NCBI GenBank assembly: GCA_013817555.1
Contig: JACDCN010000031.1
Span: 1 to 12,874, forward strand
Length of the DNA: 12,874 bases
Source of the DNA: Actinomycetota bacterium
GTDB taxonomy: Bacteria > Actinomycetota > Thermoleophilia > Gaiellales > Gaiellaceae
Direction: 5' to 3'
Below are positions 1 to 6,778 of the stretch, in pieces. Within the stretch, counting starts at the first letter, position 1; every line of letters begins with the position of its first letter. The notes below the pieces were generated by a model that saw only the letters and a list, made by a program, of their open reading frames with translations, did not search any database and was not told where the DNA came from. Position numbers and translations under genes: made by a program.

Positions 1-757
1 CGACAACGGACCCGGTGCGGACCGGATGCTCGACGATCCCGCTCTCTTCCCACAAGAGCAGGTCGCCGTCGCCCTCGAGCACGATGAAGATCTCCTCCTC
101 GGCGGAATGGCAGTGCGGGGGCGCGTTCAGCTTGCCCGGAAGCACTTCCGACAGCCGGAGACCGGTTCGAAGCGAGCCTGCCGCCCGGCCGAGATTGCGC
201 ACCCGGCGGCCGACGGTGACGCCATTGCGCTCGACTGGCTCCACGTCGTCGACGTTGACGACTGTCGACGGTCGTGTTGACGTCTCGGCGATCTCCGCCG
301 GTCCCGCGGCCGCCTCCCGTGCCCACGGGTGGTCTTCCTCGGCGCCCACCGGCGCCCAGGTCTCCCCGAGCCAGGCGACTCCCGCCCGCGGCAGCCAGGT
401 CACGCCGCCGGCATACGTCCGCTGACCGAACGCAAGCACGTCGATGCCGTCATCGCCCGCACGCAGCGTATGGGCGTTCTCGAGCGCGAGATGGACGAGG
501 CAATCGCCCGCGCCCACGTCGTAGCCGAGCGTGTCGTCGCCGTCCGACTGAACCGAGACTCCCGACCCCGCGAGGACGTAGAAGATCTCCTCCTCGGCGC
601 CCTCGAGATGGAGCGGAGTCGACCACATCCCCGGGTCGACGCGGATCCGCTTGACCCCAATCGTGCGCGAGTCGCGACCAGTGAGGCTCTGCCATGTGCC
701 CGCGATGTGACCGCGCTCTCCCCGCGAAGTACGCACGTCGTCCCAGTGCGAGGTCAC
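1..757 (-). CDS. Two-domain cupin (bicupin) protein, 3' end outside window
   Basis: 252 codons are visible and the C-terminus lies beyond base 1. Two cupin beta-barrel halves can be read. The first has H50-L-E followed by GAEEEIFYVLAGSG (residues 53-66), and a later His in VHLALENAH. The second has H215-C-H217-SAEEEIFIVLEGDG, which fits the classical cupin motif 1 (HxH, then E, then G). The second half therefore looks able to bind a metal; in the first half the second His of HxH is replaced by Glu52. A linker rich in Ala, Glu and Pro joins the halves. The GTG start at 757-755 overlaps the stop of the upstream 76-aa gene by 4 bp (GTGA), which fixes the start and suggests translational coupling. 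Substrate and reaction cannot be read from the sequence; cupins range from dioxygenases and isomerases to simple sugar- or ligand-binding proteins. Fold call is firm, function unknown. Confidence 0.85.
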   Translation of the reverse strand, partial: MTSHWDDVRTSRGERGHIAGTWQSLTGRDSRTIGVKRIRVDPGMWSTPLHLEGAEEEIFYVLAGSGVSVQSDGDDTLGYDVGAGDCLVHLALENAHTLRAGDDGIDVLAFGQRTYAGGVTWLPRAGVAWLGETWAPVGAEEDHPWAREAAAGPAEIAETSTRPSTVVNVDDVEPVERNGVTVGRRVRNLGRAAGSLRTGLRLSEVLPGKLNAPPHCHSAEEEIFIVLEGDGDLLLWEESGIVEHPVRTGSVV

Positions 758-984
758 ACGGCGATCATGTCATGCGACGGCATGTTCGGAGTCGCCCGTG
801 CGAGCGCTGTTCGTAGATCGCTCACGGCAGCCTCTCCGGCATCACCCCCTTCCGCGCTCGACCACGCTTCCGCTTCCTCGAGCAGCGCGCGTAGCTCGGT
901 GAGGAGCTTCCCGCGCCCTGCGCCTGACCGATCGAGCGCCTCGATACGCTCCAACCGTTCCAGCACCGCTCGCGACTCGTCCAT
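754..984 (-). CDS. Small helical hypothetical protein (76 aa)
   Basis: The 76-residue product is almost wholly charged and helical in character. Residues 1-45 are rich in Leu, Glu, Arg and Ala in heptad-like spacing (ESRAVLERLERIEALDR, then LLTELRALLEEAEAW), and a second helix follows (VSDLRTALARA). There is no signal peptide, membrane segment or cysteine. I do not recognise the family. Support for a real gene: the ATG is preceded at 6 nt by TAGCGT, a good actinobacterial -10 box for a leaderless transcript; and its stop overlaps the GTG start of the cupin gene by 4 bp. The two products may act together, for example as a small partner or regulator of the cupin, but that is inference from the overlap only. 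No strong Shine-Dalgarno sequence is seen at normal spacing. Confidence 0.65.
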   Translation of the reverse strand: MDESRAVLERLERIEALDRSGAGRGKLLTELRALLEEAEAWSSAEGGDAGEAAVSDLRTALARATPNMPSHDMIAV

Positions 985-990
985 GAAGCC

Positions 991-996
991 ACGCTA
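991..996 (-). promoter_or_regulatory. Putative -10 box for a leaderless transcript of the 76-aa gene and cupin gene
   Basis: On the minus strand TAGCGT (TAnnnT) lies at 996-991, followed by GGCTTC and the ATG at 984. Transcription starting about 7 nt after the box would begin at the start codon. No convincing -35 is seen. A CACGTG core lies upstream at 1010-1015. The same spacing is seen before the gene at 12806. Confidence 0.4.
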
Positions 997-1051
997 GCCC
1001 TCTTCGCGTCACGTGTGGGAAACGACTTTGTGCCGATTTCGTGCCGGGCGC

Positions 1052-2269
1052 TCAGACGGCCGCGGCCCACGCCATGGATCGCCGCGGCAGGCCCAGGAGC
1101 TCGCGGTCGAGGTCGTGGACGAGGTCCGCTCGATCGAGCGCCTGCAGCACCGCGACCAACGCCCGCCTGGCCGCATCCACGGACGCCGTGCTCGCGCCGT
1201 CCCCTCCCGCAAGCCCCACGAGGTGGCCGTGCAGCTCCTCACGCGCAGTGCCGTCCGCCTCGAGGAGAACAGCCGCGCGCAGCGGCCAGGTCTCGCCGAG
1301 AAGCGCGGCAAGCGAGGCCCGCAGCTGCTCGGCCCGGAACGGCTCGTTCTGGAACAGCGAGAGCTCCCAACGGTCGAGCGCCTCGGCGAGCTCGGGGTCG
1401 CCGTCGGCCTTGCCGAGCGCGGCGAGCACGTCGACGGCAATGGGGGTGCGGAACGCGTCGAGGCGGGACGGCTCCCCCGGTGGCTGCGTCGCCGCGATCG
1501 GAAGCACCGGGCGGATCCCGAACGGCCGTCCGTCGAGGGTCTCGAACAGAACCGGGCCCGCCGCGAGCGCCGCGGACGTCGTCAGCCGGATCGCGCTGAC
1601 GGCGTCGGCGATCTCGGCCGGTGAATCGGGTGGATCCGCACCGGCTTCGACGTCTACGTGAAGCTCGAGGACGCAGCAGCGGTCGGGCTCGCGGCCGAAT
1701 CCCGGCGGTAGGAGGCCGCGTGACTCAGGCCAGTGCGTCGAGAGCTCCCCTGCCTCGAAATGGCGGATCGAAAGGCCGGGCGCGAGCTCGACAGGCCTGG
1801 CGACGGACAGTCCGATTAGCGGGACGAGCGCCCTGAACTGCCGCCGCTCCCCGAAGAGCGTCTTCTCGAGGATGCCGTACGCGTGCTCGAACGCCTCGTC
1901 GTCCCAGTCGAACCCGCCGCACGACTCGGCGGTCGAGGTCAAGAGGCCGAGCAGCACCGTGCGAAAGAGCGCGTCGTCTTCGCTCGCATGCGTGCCAGCG
2001 TGTGCGCGAGCGAAGATCGCAGCCGCGGGCTCGCGGCCGAGCTCATCGAGGGCGAGGCGCGCGTCGTCACGCGCCCGCAGGAGTGGCTCGCGATCTTCGA
2101 TGAAAGTCCGAACAAGCGGCCGGAGCTCGTACAGAGCGGGACCTTTCCGCTGAACATGCTCTTCGAATGCGAAAGGCAGCTCGGCGCCTTCCTCGAGCTC
2201 ACGGCCGAGGACGACGAACGCGCCGAGGACGAACCCGCGAAGGAGCGGGTAGAGATGAGGCGCGCGCAC
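1052..2269 (-). CDS. Hypothetical protein (405 aa) downstream of lhr
   Basis: The open frame extends further upstream into lhr, but that part is low-complexity Arg/Gly/Ala shadow sequence. I chose GTG 2269 because GGGAGAGG (2282-2275) lies 5 nt upstream and the frame then opens 50 bp after the lhr stop; GTG 2275 is the alternative. The protein reads as a soluble alpha/beta protein with no signal peptide or membrane helix. Visible blocks are an N-terminal part (PHLYPLLRGFVLGAF), a helical stretch with SCGGFDWDDEAFEHAYGILE near residue 150, a beta-rich middle (LVPLIGLSVARPVELAPGLS) and a C-terminal helical domain from about residue 310 (DRWELSLFQNEPFRAEQLRA, later REELHGHLVGL). The last part is faintly reminiscent of HEPN-like helical bundles, but no convincing RxxxxH signature is seen and I do not assign it. 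Position directly after lhr suggests co-transcription. Confidence 0.75.
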   Translation of the reverse strand: MRAPHLYPLLRGFVLGAFVVLGRELEEGAELPFAFEEHVQRKGPALYELRPLVRTFIEDREPLLRARDDARLALDELGREPAAAIFARAHAGTHASEDDALFRTVLLGLLTSTAESCGGFDWDDEAFEHAYGILEKTLFGERRQFRALVPLIGLSVARPVELAPGLSIRHFEAGELSTHWPESRGLLPPGFGREPDRCCVLELHVDVEAGADPPDSPAEIADAVSAIRLTTSAALAAGPVLFETLDGRPFGIRPVLPIAATQPPGEPSRLDAFRTPIAVDVLAALGKADGDPELAEALDRWELSLFQNEPFRAEQLRASLAALLGETWPLRAAVLLEADGTAREELHGHLVGLAGGDGASTASVDAARRALVAVLQALDRADLVHDLDRELLGLPRRSMAWAAAV

Positions 2270-2274
2270 GGGCA

Positions 2275-2282
2275 CCTCTCCC
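2275..2282 (-). promoter_or_regulatory. Ribosome binding site that decides the start of the 405-aa gene
   Basis: On the minus strand GGGAGAGG (2282-2275) lies 5 nt before GTG at 2269 and abuts the other candidate GTG at 2275. Spacing favours the start at 2269. Confidence 0.5.
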
Positions 2283-2319
2283 GTTACGCGACTGACCGCT
2301 CCTCTCCTCTCTCGCTGGC

Positions 2320-5300
2320 CTAAGGACGGAGAACGGCGCGCCGCGGTCCGGCGAGGAAGCCGGACTCCACGAGGAGGCTCATGGCCTCCGACTCGACCAC
2401 CGGCACGCCGTCGAAGCGCTCGACCGCGAGGCGCTTCGCCCCTCCCGACCTGACGTGCGCGACGAGGGCAGCCAGCACAGGGCGCAACCATTCGGGATCC
2501 GGATCCCGAAGCGGGACGAGCGAGCGGCCGCCCCGCTCGACGAAGAGCACCGCCTCGCCGTCCAGCAGAACGACCCACGCGCCGGCAACCCGTGCGGCTC
2601 GTGCGCCCGCTCGACGCGGCCAGGGCACGGCCGCTCCATAAGGCTGTGCTGGATCCGCTGCGGCGAGAACGAGCACGTCCCGCTCATCGACTGCACGCGC
2701 ATCCGCCCGCAGCTCGCGCAGGCGCTCGACCGCTCCGGGCAGCGCGAACTGCGCGCCGCCGAGCCCCTCGACGAAGTACCCACGCCGGCAGACTCCGAGC
2801 GTCTCGAGCGCGCGCAGCTCCGCGTAGACGGCGCCGTATCCGCCCTTGATGCCCTCTCCTCGAACACCGTCCCGAGTGACGATCCCCTGCCGTTCGAGCA
2901 GGAGCTCGGCCAGCGCTCGACGGTCGGGCTTGTCCAGGAAAAGGGACGACGCGACGGCCCACCGGCCCTGGGTCGGAGAGGGCGCGCTCGTGCGCGAGCG
3001 CATGAAGCGGCGCCTGTTTCGCTCGGGGCGTGGAGCGTCGTACCGGCGAGACGCGCGAAGCGGCGCCCACGAGTCGTTGGTCACCTCACCTGCCCAGACG
3101 AGATCCCACAAAGCCGCCAGCGCCTCGGCCGAGTCGAGCTCCGCCGCGGCTACGAGATCGGCCCAGAAGAGCGCACCCTCCCCGAGCGCCGCGCGGATCG
3201 CGACCTGAGAAGCGCCCTCGGGCGGCGCCTCGGCGGCCGGAGGCCCCAGCAGCGGAGCGTCCTCGCGGAAATAGACGGCAACGCGATCCAGGCCCGCGCC
3301 GACCCAGACCAGGTCGCCCGAAGCACACAGCGCGTCGAGATCGGCCAGGCGATACGCGGGCACCCGGCGAGGCAGCACATCGCTTTCCCAGAGAGAAACC
3401 GGCAACGCAAGGCCCTGCAGGGGGACAAGAGCCTCTCGTAGCGTCTGGCGGCGCCCGATCCCGTGCCACGCCGGAAGGAAGCGCCCGAGCGCCGCCTGGT
3501 CGGCGGGCTCGACCTCGCGGCGCAGCACCGCAAGGGTAGCGCGGCGAATGCGCCGGAGAACGTCCGGATCGCACCACTCGCGCTCACTGCCTCCCGGCCT
3601 GAGCTCACCGCGGACGAGCTTCTCGTCGCGTTCCAGTCCCTCGAGCTCGACCTCCATCACCGAAGGCTCGAGCCCGAGTCGATCCGCAACCTCACCCGTC
3701 GTGAACGGCCCGTGGGTACGTGCATATCGGCGCAACACACCGGCCAGCGCGTCGGGCACCGGTTCGAGGAAGACATTGGGGACGCCACCCGGTGGCACCG
3801 CGCCGAACGCATCCCGAACGAGCCCCGCATCCTCGACGGCGGCCAGCGGCTCGACGTGACCGACCCGAACCCGGATGGCACGCCGCTCCCGCAGTAGCGT
3901 CTCCGCAAACCCGCGGTCGTACTCCCCGTCTACGAGCGGTCCAGCCCGTCGCAGCAAATCGTGCAGCTCGTCGACGTTCCGAGGGGGAAGGAGCAGCGAG
4001 GACTCGACCTGCTCGATCGCGCCGAGGTCGAGCAACTCGCGCAGCTCCTCGATCCCCATTAGCTCGCGCAGGAGCCCGCGGTCGAGGGACAGCGCCTGCG
4101 CCCGTCGCTCCTCGGGCGGCGTGTCGTCCTCGTACATGTAGGTAGCGACGTAGTCGAAGAGAAGCGAGGACGCGAACGGGGAGGCCGAGGCCGTCTCGAC
4201 CTCCACGAGATCGAGCTCGCGGGTCTGGATCCCTTTCAGGATCTTGCGCAGCGCCGGCAGATCGAAGACGTCCTGCAGGCATTCCCGATAGGTCTCCAGC
4301 ACGATCGGGAACTGCGGGTAGCGCCGCGCGACCTGAAGCAGGCTCTGCGCCTTCAGCCGCTGCTGCCAGAGCGGTGTCCTCTGGCCTGGACGGCGACGTG
4401 GGATGAGCAGGGCGCGCGAGGCGTTCTCCCGGAAGCGGGCGCCGAAGAGCGCCGACTGCCCGAGCTCCGCGATGACGAGCTCTTCGATCTCCTCGGGATC
4501 GAGGAGGAGGTCGGAGAGCGGAGGCGGCACGTCCGCATCGGGGAAGTGGAGCGCGATGCCGTCGTCCGACCAGATCGACTGCGCGTCGATGCCGAGCGAG
4601 TCCCGGAGGCGCGCGGCGAGCGCCATCGCCCAGGGCGCATGCACACGCCCTCCGAACGGGGTCAGCAGACAGACCCGCCAGTCGCCGATCTCGTCGCGGA
4701 AGCGCTCGACGACGATCGAGCGATCCGAGGGGACTACCCCCGTGGCCCCCTCCTGCTCGCGCAGATACGTGACGAGATTTCTCGCCGCCCGCGTGTCGAG
4801 GTGATAGTCGTCGCGGAGCACGGCCCCGGCCTGCTCGTCGGAGAGCGCGACCAGCTCGCGCGACGCCCGGCCGATCTTCTCCCCGAGTTCCGCCGGCCGG
4901 CCGACGCCTTCGCCCTTCCAAAACGGCGCGACACCGGGAACACCAGGCGCCGGGGAGACAAGAACGCGATCCCGCGTGATGTCCTCGATCCGCCACGTCG
5001 AGGCGCCGAGCACGAACGTCTGTCCTTCGCGCGCTTCGTACACCATCTCCTCGTCGAGCTCACCCACCCGTCCGCCACCGTCGACCAGGTGGACGCCGAA
5101 GAGCCCTCGGTCCGGAATCGTCCCGGCGTTGGTCACGGCAAGCCGCCGCGCGCCGGTGCGCCCACGCACGATCCCCGCAGTCCGGTCCCAGACGATCCGT
5201 GGCCGGAGCTCGGCGAACTCGTCCGACGGGTAGCGGCCCGCGAGCATGTCGAGGACGTTCTCGAGCTGCGCCCGGGAGAGGTCGGAGAACGGATAGGCGC

Positions 5301-6681
5301 GGCGGACGAGCGCATGCAGGTCGTCCACCGACACGTCCTCGTCGGCGCAGATGGCCACGATCTGCTGGGCGAGAACGTCGAGGGTGTTGCGGGGAATGCG
5401 GGTCTCCTCGATCGCGCCTTCGCGCATCGCGCGCGCAACGACCGCGCACTCGAGCAGGTCAGCGCGGAACTTGGGGAAGATCCTGCCCCGCGACACCGAG
5501 TGCAGGTCGTGCCCCGCCCGCCCCACCCGCTGCAGCCCGCGCGCGACCGATTTCGGGCTCTCGACCTGGATGACGAGGTCCACGGCGCCCATGTCGATAC
5601 CGAGCTCGAGCGAGGAGGTGGCGACGAGGCAGGGGATCTGCCCGGCCTTCAGCAGCTCCTCGACCACCACCCGCTGCTCGCGCGCGAGCGAGCCGTGGTG
5701 GGCGCGCGCGATCTCCTCCTCGGCGAGCTCGTTCAGCCGCAGCGCGAGCCGCTCCGCGAGCCGGCGGTTGTTGACGAAGACGATCGTCGAGCGGTGCTGC
5801 CTGACCAGCTCGAGGATCGCGGGATAGATCGAGGGCCAGATCGAGCGACTTGACTGCTCGACTCCTGTGCCCATCTGGACACCGTCGGCGAGCGGCGGTA
5901 CCGACAGATCGGCGGTCGATCCGAGCTCGCGCATGTCCTCCAACGGCACGACGACCTCGAGATCGAGCTCTTTTCGAGTGCCCGCGTCGACGAGCTCGAT
6001 CTCCCGCTCAGAGCCTGCGACGAAGCGTCCGATCTCGGCGAGCGGGCGCTGCGTCGCGGAGAGTCCGATGCGCTGGAAGGGACGCTCGACCAGGGCCTCG
6101 AGGCGCTCCAGCGACAGCGCGAGGTGGGCGCCCCGCTTCGTCCCGGCGACCGCATGCACCTCGTCCACGATCACGGTCTCGATGCCGCGCAAGGTCTCGC
6201 GCGCCTGAGAGGTCAGGAGCAGGAAGAGCGACTCCGGAGTCGTGATCAAGATGTCCGGTGGCGTCTTCAGCATCCGCCGCCGTTCGTCGGCAGGCGTGTC
6301 GCCTGTGCGCACACCAACGGAGAGCTCGGAGCCGAGCCCCGCGAGTGGGCTCCGGAGGTTCCGCTCGATGTCGTAGTTCAGCGCCTTCAGTGGCGAGACG
6401 TACAGCAGTCGGAGCCCCTCGCCTGGCGACGTGTTCAGCCGGTCGATCCCGATCAGGAAGGCGGCGAGCGTCTTCCCCGAGCCGGTGGGCGCCTGGATGA
6501 GCACGTGCCCGCCGCGCGCGATTGCGGGCCAGCCGGCCGCTTGAGCGGGAGTCGGTGCGGCGAAGGCCCGCTCGAACCACACCCTCGTACCGAGTGAAAA
6601 GGCGGCAAGCGGATCCACAGCTCCAGGGTAACCGAGCAGTTCGTCTCCCTCGCTGGCGGCGTACCGAAAAGACATGCCCAT
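2320..6681 (-). CDS. lhr: Lhr-family ATP-dependent 3'-5' helicase
   Basis: Large superfamily 2 helicase of 1453 aa, close to the usual length of full Lhr proteins (about 1500). Motifs in order: PTPAQ at 43-47, Walker A APTGSGKT at 64-71, DEVH box at 173-176, motif III SAT at 208-210, motif V VATSSLELGIDMG at 353-365, and motif VI QRVGRAGH at 384-391. A winged-helix region follows, then the Lhr signature PFWKGEG with W588; the equivalent tryptophan contacts nucleic acid in the mycobacterial enzyme (family knowledge). The DEAD/H-associated domain lies at about 630-720, and the conserved blocks SALFGARFRENASRALLIPR and TPLWQQRLKAQSLLQ follow. The remainder (about 860-1453) is the Lhr C-terminal domain. 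Lhr tracks 3'-5' on single-stranded DNA, unwinds DNA and RNA:DNA hybrids, and is linked to DNA-damage responses in mycobacteria. The ATG at 6681 has no Shine-Dalgarno and fits a leaderless transcript; GTG 6618, two bases after GGAG, is a less likely alternative. Confidence 0.95.
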   Translation of the reverse strand: MGMSFRYAASEGDELLGYPGAVDPLAAFSLGTRVWFERAFAAPTPAQAAGWPAIARGGHVLIQAPTGSGKTLAAFLIGIDRLNTSPGEGLRLLYVSPLKALNYDIERNLRSPLAGLGSELSVGVRTGDTPADERRRMLKTPPDILITTPESLFLLLTSQARETLRGIETVIVDEVHAVAGTKRGAHLALSLERLEALVERPFQRIGLSATQRPLAEIGRFVAGSEREIELVDAGTRKELDLEVVVPLEDMRELGSTADLSVPPLADGVQMGTGVEQSSRSIWPSIYPAILELVRQHRSTIVFVNNRRLAERLALRLNELAEEEIARAHHGSLAREQRVVVEELLKAGQIPCLVATSSLELGIDMGAVDLVIQVESPKSVARGLQRVGRAGHDLHSVSRGRIFPKFRADLLECAVVARAMREGAIEETRIPRNTLDVLAQQIVAICADEDVSVDDLHALVRRAYPFSDLSRAQLENVLDMLAGRYPSDEFAELRPRIVWDRTAGIVRGRTGARRLAVTNAGTIPDRGLFGVHLVDGGGRVGELDEEMVYEAREGQTFVLGASTWRIEDITRDRVLVSPAPGVPGVAPFWKGEGVGRPAELGEKIGRASRELVALSDEQAGAVLRDDYHLDTRAARNLVTYLREQEGATGVVPSDRSIVVERFRDEIGDWRVCLLTPFGGRVHAPWAMALAARLRDSLGIDAQSIWSDDGIALHFPDADVPPPLSDLLLDPEEIEELVIAELGQSALFGARFRENASRALLIPRRRPGQRTPLWQQRLKAQSLLQVARRYPQFPIVLETYRECLQDVFDLPALRKILKGIQTRELDLVEVETASASPFASSLLFDYVATYMYEDDTPPEERRAQALSLDRGLLRELMGIEELRELLDLGAIEQVESSLLLPPRNVDELHDLLRRAGPLVDGEYDRGFAETLLRERRAIRVRVGHVEPLAAVEDAGLVRDAFGAVPPGGVPNVFLEPVPDALAGVLRRYARTHGPFTTGEVADRLGLEPSVMEVELEGLERDEKLVRGELRPGGSEREWCDPDVLRRIRRATLAVLRREVEPADQAALGRFLPAWHGIGRRQTLREALVPLQGLALPVSLWESDVLPRRVPAYRLADLDALCASGDLVWVGAGLDRVAVYFREDAPLLGPPAAEAPPEGASQVAIRAALGEGALFWADLVAAAELDSAEALAALWDLVWAGEVTNDSWAPLRASRRYDAPRPERNRRRFMRSRTSAPSPTQGRWAVASSLFLDKPDRRALAELLLERQGIVTRDGVRGEGIKGGYGAVYAELRALETLGVCRRGYFVEGLGGAQFALPGAVERLRELRADARAVDERDVLVLAAADPAQPYGAAVPWPRRAGARAARVAGAWVVLLDGEAVLFVERGGRSLVPLRDPDPEWLRPVLAALVAHVRSGGAKRLAVERFDGVPVVESEAMSLLVESGFLAGPRRAVLRP

Positions 6682-6720
6682 TTGTGCGGATTTACACGTG
6701 TTGTCTTATTTGGCAATATG
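6682..6720. promoter_or_regulatory. Overlapping divergent promoters between lhr and the RHS gene
   Basis: This is an AT-rich island in high-GC surroundings. Plus strand, toward the RHS gene: TTTACA (6691-6696), then CAATAT (6714-6719) at a 17-bp spacing. Minus strand, toward lhr: TTGCCA (6716-6711), then TAAATC (6694-6689) at a 16-bp spacing, with the expected start of transcription at the lhr ATG (6681), so a leaderless lhr message. The two candidates share the same bases, so they would compete. The perfect palindrome ACACGTGT at 6694-6701 sits between the elements and could be an operator. All elements are imperfect matches read by eye. Confidence 0.4.
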
Positions 6721-6748
6721 AAATCAACCCAGGAAGGGCTACAGCGAG

Positions 6749-6767
6749 GCCCGCGTCACTCGCGGGC
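6749..6767 (+). promoter_or_regulatory. Hairpin abutting the RHS gene ribosome binding site
   Basis: GCCCGCG (6749-6755), loop TCACT, and CGCGGGC (6761-6767) form a perfect 7-bp, six-to-seven-GC stem. Its last base directly precedes the AGGAGG at 6768. It lies downstream of the likely transcription start, so it would be in the 5' leader of the mRNA and could affect ribosome loading. There is no following T tract, so it is not a normal intrinsic terminator. Confidence 0.5.
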
Positions 6768-6773
6768 AGGAGG
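6768..6773 (+). promoter_or_regulatory. Shine-Dalgarno sequence of the RHS gene
   Basis: AGGAGG at 6768-6773 followed by TGGAG and ATG at 6779: a near-perfect site at 5-nt spacing. It rules against GTG 6773, which overlaps the site itself, as the start. Confidence 0.8.
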
Positions 6774-6778
6774 TGGAG

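Noticed and set aside
985..1051. A terminator between the 405-aa gene and the 76-aa gene.
   Set aside because: No stable stem followed by T residues is visible; only short imperfect repeats are present.
2270..2578. Extension of the 405-aa gene upstream to 2578, giving 508 aa.
   Set aside because: The extra 103 residues overlap the end of lhr and are Arg/Gly/Ala low-complexity; the ribosome binding site supports the start at 2269.
2455..5853. Long plus-strand open frames opposite lhr (2455-3441, 4546-5853).
   Set aside because: Shadow frames of a high-GC gene, with Arg/Pro/Ala-biased composition and no recognisable domain, lying opposite conserved Lhr motifs.
6749..6767. The hairpin as an intrinsic terminator.
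   Set aside because: No T tract follows and it lies between a promoter candidate and the start of the gene.
6773..6778. GTG 6773 as start of the RHS gene.
   Set aside because: It overlaps the AGGAGG itself; ATG 6779 has ideal 5-nt spacing.
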